Program-made: the position numbers and the translations under genes
Shown: piece by piece, positions 54,538 to 64,000 of the stretch
How positions within the stretch are numbered: the stretch's first letter is position 1
How the letters are laid out: each line of letters opens with the position of its first letter
Notes under the pieces: generated by a model
Told to the model about the DNA's origin: nothing
Databases searched by the model: none
Seen by the model: only the letters and a program-made list of their open reading frames with translations
Source: [Phialemoniopsis] sp. UDSM-2020
Lineage: Eukaryota; Ascomycota; Sordariomycetes; Thyridiales; Thyridiaceae
Length of the DNA stretch: 64,000 nt
Reading direction: 5' to 3'
Assembly (NCBI GenBank): GCA_018873225.1
Contig: JAEILZ010000009.1
Coordinates: forward strand, 1,603,501 to 1,667,500

Positions 54538-56214
54538 AGTCCCGACGAATATCTCTGTGTTTTTATTGTTGTTTCTATGATACCTTTCTGTTATTATACC
54601 GCTCTTTTCATTGGTTATATTATTTCATACCGCGGTGGCTCGTTGCGTGGCGGCGGACTTGGGCTAAATCTGCTCGTTGGCCTGTCACACCGGACAGGAG
54701 AAATCAAAATTTGGCGATGTGTTATGAGTCATGGGCTACATAGAGGTATACCGGCGTTTCCACTCGGCTTGCATTTCTACGAGAAGAGAATGATTCCCTC
54801 GATACCACGATAATTGGGCAATCTTGGCTGGGGACAATTGGGTTTAGCAATAAGCTTCATTCAAAATTTACTATTAAAATTCATTGAGTGCCTTGGGTGA
54901 TAATCCTTGTGATTGATGATTGATTCCACAGATAAACGTGGGATGGTGGTTCGGAAGACAGAGGGTTGTTGTTTCGGACACAAAAAAAAAGGGCGGGTGC
55001 CGGAGTATGCCCCGGACTACCCCGGTCCGGATGCCGGCAGGCCGGGGTTCACCTGGTGGGAAGGGCCGATTCCCACTACGGCCTTGGTCAGTGGAGCTGC
55101 GATGCGGCGTGGGGCAGCGAAGGACGGTGAAAATTGAGCAAGCTCCGATCTGACCCAAGGCCTCTTCAGTCGAAATGACAATCACGGCCGTTCCGTCGTG
55201 GTCTTCTCCTATCAAATTATCTTAGGACCGTCGGTGACCTTGTGTCTATAATTAGACCCGCGTAAAGTGCCACTGGATTTTCGTTCCTTGCACCAGTTGG
55301 ATTCGCTGGACGATGGAGCACAGGGTCAGCTTGAGAGGAAGGACGCTGACTACGAGAAATCACAAATAAGTACTAATTGGATTAGAAGATAGAGATCGTG
55401 GCGTAGAAGGATGGGAAAATCCCCAGAAAGGTGGCTCTGTTCATCAACGTATTGTCCACAAACGGACTTAAGAAGGTCTTGGCACAGGGTGTTTATTATA
55501 TTGTATCTCTAACAGAGTGTCCCTTTGGCACCTGCTGGGCGCATACAGCCTGCTTCCCAATTTCTCTCTGCAAGATTGTCATACAAGATGTTTGGGATCA
55601 ACAGCCTCCGAGAACTGATAGTTTAATTCCAAGCATATATATCTCTTGTCACTTGTCATTTAAGGTTTTTATCAAAACATTTGGAAGTGGTGGAGAGTAC
55701 AGATACAAGTGTACTCTAACTAGGTACTGGTGGCACTAGGGACTAGGGAAAGGGGTACCCGCATTTTCTCCAGACCACTTTATTCAACTTCCACGTCGCG
55801 CGCAATTGAAAAGGAAAGGGGCGTTGAAATTGTTCCTCCATACAACCAGACACCTGCCAGACACAACGAGAAGGGTACTCTGTGCCGATTACACTCGCTT
55901 CTATACGTCCATCAGCACCGACCGCGACACGCCACGGCGAAGTCCAACGTGCGACGCCAATTGACGGATCTGCTGTGCTGTGCTGTGGGAAGAACACCCC
56001 TGCCAGGATCCAGGTGAGACAAGGACGAAAACCCCCGTGAGTTCACAACGGGCCCTGCCGCTTTCCTTGCCCTGGCCGGTCGTCCTCGCTCAAAGAGGCA
56101 CGCGCCGACTTTCCAGAACTGCTTTCTTCCCCTCTCGCCATTCATGCGGTAGCAATCTTGGGGCCCTCGACTTAGCGATTGCGACGGACTCGGAAAAGCA
56201 TCAGGACCGCCACA
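54538..56214. other. Intergenic (1.7 kb): arrestin 3' flank and EMP70 promoter
   Basis: Contains a dense CCGG cluster at 54999-55037 next to a poly-A run. No gene seen. Confidence 0.5.
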
Positions 56215-58553
56215 ATGCACAGCACCACCACGAGGGCTGGCTCGCGCTGGCTCGCCTTCTTCCTGCTGCTCTGCACCGTGCAGGCCTTCTACATCCCTGG
56301 TAAGTCTCCCTCAGCGTTCGTGCGACGCCGCCCGCCCTTGGCGCTTCTGCTTTTCTTCCCCTCTCGCCATCATGGGGCCTCATTTGCGACTCGAGGCTGA
56401 TCGTATGTGGTGACAGGCTGGTCGATCAAGAGTTACAAGGACGAAGAGCAAATACCGCTGCTCGTGAACAAGGTCTACTCGGATAACACCCAGCTGCAGT
56501 ATGCCTACTACGACCTCCCCTTCGTGTGCCCGCCCACGCACAAGCGCCGGTCCGGCGGCATCCTCAGCGGCCAGAGCATCTCGCTCAACCTCGGCGAGGT
56601 CCTACGCGGCGACCGCATCACCACCTCCGATATCGAGCTCGCCATGCAGCACGACTCCAAGTGTAACTTCCTATGCAGCCAGGAGATCACCAGGAAGGAC
56701 CTGAAGCGGGCCACGGAGATGGTCAAGGACGGATACGTCGTCGAGTGGATCGTCGACAACCTCCCCGGCGCCACGAGCTTTGTCACTGTCGACAAGACCC
56801 GCAAGTACTACGCTGCCGGCTTTAAGCTGGGCTTCACCGACACCTCCTCCGGAAGGCCCCGCTACTTCTTGAACAATCACCATACCATTGTCATTCGCTG
56901 GCGAACGGCTCCCGGCAAGGCTGGCCAGAGGGGTGAGAAGGTTGTTGTCGGCTTCGAGGTCTACACAAAGAGCGTCGGGCCCAGCAATAGGCGAGACTCG
57001 ACCGGCTGCCCCACCAGGCTCGACGATATCGACGAGAACTTTGAGCTGTACATGAGGCCGAATAGAACCACCGAGTCGCCTGCCACGTATTCGCAGTCTT
57101 CGTATGCATCTGAGCAGGATGAGGATGATCAGGACGACAACGCCAAGATGACTATTCCGTATACCTACTCTGTTTATTTCCGGGAAGACCCCACCATCGA
57201 TTGGAGCCGACGCTGGGAGCCGTACTTTGTCAACCAGGAGGAGGGCTCGAGGATACACTGGCTGGCCATCGTCAACTCTCTGATCATCTGCGGACTGCTT
57301 ACTGGTATCGTCCTAATGATCATGGCCAAGACGATCAGGACCGACATCAAGGGGTACAAGGACGCCGCTGCTGAGGAGAAGGCGCGAATCAAGCGCAAGT
57401 CCAAGGCTAGCAGTGGATCGAGGACACCCAAGGACAAAGCTCCGGGCTTGCTCGACCAGGAAGTGGAGGGCGACAACGACGCCGACATCTCCTCTGACGA
57501 GGAGGCTCTAGAGGACGTTACGGGGTGGAAACTCCTTCACGCCGATGTCTTCCGCGCTCCTGCGTATGGATACCTGCTTGCGCCGCTCGTTGGGTCGGGT
57601 ATGCAGTTGCTTTTTATGGCCGTCGGCCTGGTGCTCCTGAGCGCTGTGGGCATCCTCAACCCCAGCTTCCGGGGCGGCTTCATCAGCTTTGGTGTCGGGC
57701 TCTTCGTCTTTGCCGGCCTGTTCTCCGGCTACTTCTCCGCGCGCGTCTACAAGACCTTTGACGGCCAGGACTGGCGCCGCAACACCGTCGTCACGGCCAT
57801 TCTCTTCCCCGGCCTTATCTTTGGCATCGTATTCTTCCTCAACCTCTTCGTCTGGGCCCAGGCCTCGAGCACCGCCATCCCCTTTGGCACGCTCATCGCC
57901 ATCCTGCTGCTCTGGCTCTGCATCCAGGCCCCGCTCGTCTACGTCGGCTCGTGGTACGGCTACGTGCGCACCGGCGCCTGGGAGCACCCGACCAAGACGA
58001 CGTCGATCCCGCGCCAGATCCCGCAGCAGGCGTGGTACATCAAGGGCACGCGCTCCATCCTGCTCGCCGGCCTGATCCCGTTCGCCGTCATCTTTATCGA
58101 GCTGCTCTTCGTCTTCCAGTCCATGTGGCAGGACAAGAGCGGCTACTACTATGTCTTTGGCTTTTTGGCCGTCGTCTCCGTCATACTCGTCGTCACCATC
58201 GCCGAGGTCACCCTCGTCACCATCTACATCCAGCTGTGCTCCGAGAACTACCACTGGTGGTGGCAGTCGTTCCTCGTCGGCGGCGGCAGCGCCGTCTGGG
58301 TCTTTCTGTACTGCGTCTGGTACTATTTCGCCAAGCTGCACATCACGGGCTTCGTCAGCAGCATGCTCTTTTTCGCCTACAGCGCCATGGCGTGTTGCGT
58401 CTACGGCCTGCTGACGGGCACCGTCGGGTTCCTGGCTGCGTTTGCTTTTATACGCAGGATCTATGGGTAAGTACTGTTTTGAGGCAGTCTACTCGCACAA
58501 ATGCTCTTCGATGCTAACGTCTACCTATTTACAGTGCGATCAAGGCTGATTAA
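56215..58553 (+). CDS. Endomembrane protein 70 / transmembrane 9 superfamily
   Basis: Three exons: 56215-56299, 56417-58466 and 58535-58553, giving 717 aa. Introns are 56300-56416 (GTAAGT...CAG) and 58467-58534 (GTAAGT...CAG). A signal peptide (RWLAFFLLLCTVQAF) leads to FYIPG-WSIKSYKDEEQIPLL, VNKVYSDNTQLQYAYYDLPF and FLCSQEITRKDLKRATEMV in the lumenal domain. The first membrane helix (IHWLAIVNSLIICGLLTGIV) is followed by a cytosolic acidic linker and DVTGWKLLHADVFRAP. Eight further helices follow, including GGFISFGVGLFVFAGLFSGY and IPFAVIFIELLFVFQSMWQ. The last 19-nt exon adds only AIKAD, giving the KxD tail this family uses to bind COPI and stay in the Golgi. Confidence 0.95.
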
Positions 58554-59050
58554 GAAGAGTCTTACACGACGGTGGCGTTTGTTCTTTCAAAAAGAAAGAG
58601 CGGAATCTGCATAAAACCCGGCGTAATGTTAATAATGGGATTAGAGAATACATGGCGTTTTGCCGATGGGTAGTATAAGTACTCCCATCGACTGGTATGG
58701 GGGGTATACCGGTTTACAAGGCCGCAAGTACCAGACTTGACGGCGGAATCATCGTACACAAAAACAAGGCTGTACTGGAGCGTCTTTTGGATATTCTCGT
58801 CAGAAAAGAAACAATTAATACGCATCGGCATACGATATGTGTCTTGTGACCAAGCATTTCATCTTTGTGATAGTCATCCGCCTTGATTGAGTCTGTGTAC
58901 CCCATAAAGTAGACACACATATATATGATACTGGAGGGGTGGCAAGATAGCTATAGCCATGACTTTCGAGTCTGATGGTAAACTCTAGCATCTAATCTGC
59001 TCTAGCAAAGCCTCGCTCTCGTAAACCCCTTGATACCCCTAGGTCTCCCT
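58554..59050. other. Intergenic between convergent genes
   Basis: 3' flanks of EMP70 (plus) and VPS15 (minus). Nothing further seen. Confidence 0.5.
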
Positions 59051-62000
59051 TCACGAAAGCACAAACGCAACACCCATCCGGTCCACAGACACCGTCATGC
59101 TATACGGGCTCTCGAGCACCGCCACGTCGAGTATCGAGTCGAGGTGGCTCCGCAAGAGCTGCTGCTGCTGCAGCGAAATGACCGTCGACCGCGGCGGCCT
59201 CGCGGCGGGCGTCGAGCTCCCGCTCCCGCTCCCACCACCAGCGGACTTGGCCCCTCCAGCCTTCCCAGCGGGCGCGGACGACGACCCAGACCCGGAGCGC
59301 GCGGGCCTCTCGACGTTGAGCGTCGTCGCCGTCGTCGGGTGGCTCGTCGCGTACGTGGGCCGGCCCTCGTCGGGCGCGAGGCCGCTGTACACGACGCTGC
59401 TCTCGACGCGCGCCAGGTCCCAGAAGCGCAGCCTCTTGTCGGACCCGCCCGTGACGATGAAGGCGTGGCGCACCTCGCGCACCACCTGCTCGTCGGGCGG
59501 GGCCGCGGCGCCGACGGCCATGGCGCGCACGCCGCGGTCCCCGGAGGAGCCACCCCCGCCGTTGCTGCTGCTGCTCGGCGCGTCGATATTGGTCGCGAAC
59601 CGGCCCAGCATGCCCTCGGGCTTGTCCTCGTCGACGTCCCAGGCCTCGTAGCCCCTGGCCGACGAGCCCTCCTTGCTGTTGTTGCCGCCGCCACTACTAC
59701 TACTGACGCGGTAGATCTCGCGGCACAGCGTCTTCTCGAGGTCCCAGACCGTCACCTCGCCCTGGCCCGTGCCCCCCGCGACGCAGAGCCACTTGCCCCG
59801 GCCCTTGGAAGGGTGCACGGCGAGGCGGTAGATGGCCGACTTGCCCGGCACGCCCCAGCCCTTGAGGCGCATGCGGAACCGCAGGTCCCAGAGGTCGAGC
59901 ACGCCGTGCGACGTCCCCAGCACGAGCCAGTTGCGCCGCCGGTCGACGACGAAACACGTCGGTGTGCCGTGGTGCACGGGGTTCTCGAGCACGAAGAGCA
60001 GAGTCATGGTGCGCAGGTCAATGCCGAGCACGCGCGAGCGATCCGTTGCGAGCACAAGCACCGACGCCGCCTCTTGCTTGAAGTGCTCGCACCAAACGGC
60101 GCGCTCGCCGTCGGGCAGCTGGTACTCTCGCAGTAGGCGCAGCTTGTTGTAGCGCGGCGATGTGGCCGACGAGGACGAGCCGGTACACTCGACTTTCACG
60201 ACGTGAACGCTGCCGTCGCTGGCGCAGCTGATAAAACAATGCGTGTTCTCAATGAAGCATAGGGCGAGGACCTTGGCCCCCGGCTCGTGCCGGTGCGTCT
60301 GCCGCGCACGGTGCGTGATGTTGCGCTCGAGCCTGTGCGTATCCCAGACCTTGACGCAGCCGTCGTCGCCGCCCGTGATGAAGAAGAGGTGATCAGGAGA
60401 CGGTACGACACGGTTTATCGCACCAATGTGCTCTGAGAACGTCGCGACTAGTTTGCCGCTTGGTCTCCATATTTCGTCTGCGGATTGTCCATTGGGCTTG
60501 CTCGCTCTCCTGCGGCTCACAGGCGTAACAAGAGGGCCGAACTCGGCAATATCGTGAGGGTAGTTGTCCGCGTACATATTGTCCAGCATTTTCAGCACAC
60601 TAGGGTCATTGCCCGAATATGTGTGATTGGAACGGAATCGTCCAGCTTCGTTGGCACCATCGTCGAGGACGGGACTCCTAGCATGAGGAGTCGCCGCAAA
60701 GGGCCCTTCGACTTGGCCGAAAGCATTAGTTTCGGTTGTACCGGTCTCGGGCCCAGATTTGGCGCTGTCCTTCCTGTTCAGCAGACTAATGGCGCTCGAC
60801 TGATGCCGAATCGTTCGTCTGGCCGAGTAAGGAGTCTCCTCTGCGAGTTCGCCGTCGGCGGCGTCTCGCGCTGGCGCTTTGCCTTGCGCAGCTGAGGAGC
60901 GTCGCGATGTATCTCTTGACGAATCAGGAGACAGGTAGCGATTCGAAGTTGGTGATGCGAGCTCTTCATTGAGTGAACGGCGGCCGTCAACCGAACTTGG
61001 AGACATGGCTTGTTGGCTGCTGAGTCTTGATCTGTGGGTATTGAATGCCGCCCGCTTCCGCTTCGAAAGAGGGTCGTCTATCGTCATAGAGGCATCTTGA
61101 AGAGCGTCTTCGATAGATCTCGGTTGGTTCTCGGGCTCGAATACTCCCATAGCCGATGGGTGCTTGGGAGGTTCCTCGTCGAAAAGTACTGTCTGAGGTG
61201 TGATGCCCAACGCTCTCAGCGGTGTGATGCCCCCAGGCTGGGGCTGGACGTTGTCCACCTCCTCGCTTTCCCTAGGCTTGGCCCTACTGAGTCGCCATAT
61301 GTACTCTCTGAGGACCATGAGCTTGAACTCATCTTCTGGAGCAAGACCTAGATTGCGTAGCCGGTTAAGCCATTGCTCATCTTCCTCGTTCCTTGCCACC
61401 TTGCTTAGTGATTGAGAAGCTATGTCCTTCTTGCCCTTCAGGGGTGTCGCAGACATGTAACCCCTGGCCCTAGATACAGACTTCCAAAAGACTCCTCTGT
61501 CCGTCTTCATGGCCCACATAAGTACCTGATCGTAAACTGGACGTGGTAGCGGCCGTTTCAAGGAATCAAGGATCGAGAGCTCAGTGAATTCGGGTATAAT
61601 GTCTGGTGTCAGGTAGGGCGCAACAAGCGGGAGCAGCATGCATCGCTTGTCAGCCAGCGACAAGTACTTGCCGGCAGCAGCCAAGAACATAGCCGCCGAC
61701 TCCCGGATCCAGATATTTGGGTGCATAGTGAAGCGTGCAACATGGTCAACCAGATTCCATATCGATGCTTTGGATAATAGACCCAGGTTTGCCAGCTCCG
61801 CCAGCGAGTGAAGAGCAGCGTGTACGACGTGCTCTTCTGGATCCGTGACCACCTGGATCATGAGAGGGAGGAAGAACCTCTCGAGGCTGACGTTGCCGAG
61901 GAAGGCCGCGATGCCGACCACGGCGTCAAAGAAAGCACATTTCAGCATCCAGTCCCGGTCGTTGAGATAAGTATTAAGATGTGTAAGAATGATGTCGTTG

Positions 62001-63863
62001 GCTGCAGCAGTCCCAAAGAACATGCAAAGCTCTGGTACGGAGCTCAGAAATGCTCTCCGTACATAAGGATCGGGGTCCTCGATGAGGATCTTGGTGTGCT
62101 GCTCAAAGAGCTCGATCAGATCTTGTTGCGCGTCGTCAAACAACCTATCAAAGGCAGTGTCGACGCCGCTTCCGGGCTCGACCTCAGGATCTGTCATTCC
62201 CAAGGAGCTATCGCCTTTCAAGGTGGCAGCTATGTCTAGGAATCGAGAGGCCGATGTTGCTAGGCTTCCCAGGCAGGAAGCGTATGTCGCTCTGACTAAC
62301 GCACTGGGTGCCTCCGAGCCGCCCACTAGAACAACTTGCATTCGTGGGAGTATGTACTCTAGAAAGACATGCGAGTTAACAGGGCTCACAAGCTTGATTA
62401 GGCTCAGTAATTGCGTAATAGTCCTGACAGCCGCCACGACAACCATATCAGCTTTGTCATTCAAAAGCGTCATGAGATATGGCAAGACCCGATCGAGCTT
62501 GGCCTCGTCGGTGAGCCTCTCGGCAAATGCCAGAAGGATGTCACAAGCCCGTATTTTCGATGCTGAGCGGGCTGTATTCCTTAACGAAGAGACAATGAGG
62601 GTTAGGAATATGAGTGTGCCGTCATCTCCCGGCTGGCGGACCGTCGCTGATACATAGTGCTCGTTGTTTGGTATGTTGAGACGAACGGGGAAATGTCCCA
62701 GGCCTAGCCGAGGTGCGATCTGCTCTACAGAAGACTTGCGATCGTCTTGGTATCCTAGGAAATATGAAATCTTGTCAAAGTCGTAATAGACACGGTCTAT
62801 CCTCTCGTCTGCCTCCCCGAGGTTCCGCGTCGCTCCCGAGACGGGGAATTGCCCGGATGACGGGTCCGTTATGACCTCCATGTACTGGTGCAGGAAGCCG
62901 AAAAAGTAGTCTGGGAACACTTTCTTCCTCCAGAAAGTTAGATACTCCTCGGCATTATACCGCTTCTGCGGATCGAGCTGTATCATGGAGGCGATCATCT
63001 CGCGCAGATCCTTGTCTGGTATCCTGCTGAGGTGGGATATAGCGGGATCGTACTCCCCACGGCGGTACTTGTACAACTGACTCAAGCTGAAAATGGGAGA
63101 CTCGAGGAACAGCTCGGCAATCACGCAGCCGACGCTGAACACATCCATGGCCCATGTGAGTTTGGCATTCGGGTCAAAGTCCTCTCCCGGTGCTACGAAG
63201 CGCTCCGGTGCTAGGTAGCACGTCCTCCGGCCCGAGGTGTCGAAAAAGTACGAGAAGTCGGCCGGGTTGTCGTCGGGAAGCATGACGGGTTTGAAGGCGG
63301 ACGAGAAGTCGGTCAAGTACAGCCAGTTCCACGAGGTAACGAGGGTGTTTTCCGTCTTGATATCGCCATGATAGATGTCGCGGTTGTGACAATCGCGCAA
63401 GGCGCAGAGCAGCTGGAAGGCCAACCATTTCTTCTCGATATCCTCGAGGAAGGGCCTCGTACTCAGGCGGTCGTAGAGGGAGTTGTAGAGAAACTGGCGC
63501 ACGAGGTAGCCGTTGGTCTCGGTCTCGATGATCCGCTGGTAGCCCAGGGCGTTGGGTATCTCTGCTAGTATCTTGCGCTCGTCTGCACAGCAACCCCCCA
63601 CGTCAGCCTTTTGTGGTCATATCAAGAGGAATGCTTTGTCTCCACGTACGTATGATCTTGCGCTTGTATCCCTCCAGCGCCATGGGCATGTATGGCTTGA
63701 TCAGCACCTTGACCAGAACGACGCCATCGTGGTGCCGGGCGCGGATGCTCTTGAGGAAGCGGGCACTGCCAATAGATTTCTCATAGACCAGATCGCTCAG
63801 TTCCGGTACATCGATGCCGGCCGAGCCGGCTGACGGCGTGGTGAGGGAGAATCCCTGGCCCAT
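59051..63863 (-). CDS. VPS15: Vps15 protein kinase-like regulatory subunit of the Vps34 PI3-kinase
   Basis: Two exons, 63863-63650 and 63582-59051, with intron 63649-63583 (GTACGT...CAG), giving 1581 aa. The join gives MALEGYKRKII-HERKILAEI. The start MGQGFSLTTPS has Gly2, the N-myristoylation site typical of Vps15. The kinase-like domain has the diverged catalytic loop YHGDIKTENTLV and DFSSAFKP instead of HRD and DFG. HEAT repeats follow (LPYLMTLLNDKADMVVVAAV; HIVHAALHSLAELAN-like). A disordered Ser-rich middle leads to a C-terminal WD40 propeller (HIGAINRVVPSPDHLFFITG GDDGCVKVWD). Gly/Ser-rich insertions interrupt late blades. It forms the Vps34-Atg6 complexes that make PI3P for endosomal sorting and autophagy. 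Confidence 0.95.
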
Positions 63864-64000
63864 CTCGAATATAGAAAGAAGCTCCCGTGAGGGAGCGCTA
63901 TCGTTTGGGAATAGCACGCAGAACCGGGAGGGTCATGGTGCGGTCAGTTCGTACAGTGCAGCCCTCCGAAGATGTAGGATCGCTTATGTGGAGGGTCAAA
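63864..64000. other. VPS15 upstream region, cut by window edge
   Basis: Short promoter-proximal piece; the VPS15 frame is open upstream of the chosen ATG to 63917, but the myristoylation-type start at 63863 is preferred. Confidence 0.4.

Noticed and set aside
59030..60136. 368-codon plus-strand ORF opposite VPS15
   Set aside because: Complement of the GC-rich WD40 coding region, with no domain.

Overview
This 64 kb window is chromosomal DNA of a filamentous ascomycete, most likely a Sordariomycete. The evidence is short introns (about 50-90 nt, GT donor, CTAAC/CTGAC-like branch point, AG acceptor), genes spaced by 0.3-4 kb on both strands, GC-rich coding sequence, and a typical Pezizomycotina protein set: a PTH11-like receptor, a Zn(II)2Cys6 regulator, fungal Rrn11, a GH17 GPI-anchored glucanase and Bfr1. 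I see no bacterial, organellar or viral segment, no rRNA, no convincing tRNA and no intact transposon. Gene models were built by joining exons at splice sites that restore family motifs. Only ATG was accepted as a start.

Layout. 1-11.1 kb is mostly minus strand: RRN11 (cut by the window edge), the complex I NDUFA5/29.9 kDa subunit, an Arg-rich single-pass membrane protein, a TatD/Scn1-type hydrolase, a plus-strand orphan, kinetochore SPC24 and a cytosolic 5'-nucleotidase-like phosphoesterase. 11.7-15.6 kb has FIS1 and a zinc-ribbon/RING-H2 ubiquitin ligase. A 182 bp MITE-like element lies at 16.1 kb. 17.5-23.4 kb has three same-strand genes: a Zn2Cys6 factor, a wax-synthase-like acyltransferase and a PNPOx-like flavoprotein. 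After a 4 kb gene-free stretch comes a PTH11-like receptor. 30-36 kb has RPB5 and BFR1 (divergent) and a conserved Cys-cluster protein. 38-49 kb has the mitochondrial GTPase MTG2, tRNA m5C methyltransferase NCL1/TRM4, a GH17 glucanase and a KE4-type ZIP zinc transporter. After another 4 kb gene-free stretch come an arrestin-domain protein, an EMP70/TM9 protein and, on the minus strand, VPS15.

Most genes are housekeeping: transcription (RRN11, RPB5), translation and RNA modification (MTG2, NCL1, BFR1), mitochondria (NDUFA5, FIS1, MTG2), membrane traffic (VPS15, EMP70, arrestin) and chromosome segregation (SPC24). They do not form one pathway. The only stretch that could be a small co-regulated group is 17.5-29 kb.

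No clearly new system is present. The observations most worth following are: five tandem 6-residue repeats in NCL1, each matching the SUMO-acceptor consensus; a terminal micro-exon in EMP70 that alone supplies the COPI-type KxD tail; a long GC-AG intron inside the zinc cluster of the regulator; a thrice-repeated GGLL motif in the tail of the PTH11-like receptor; and the MITE with terminal inverted repeats and a target-site duplication.
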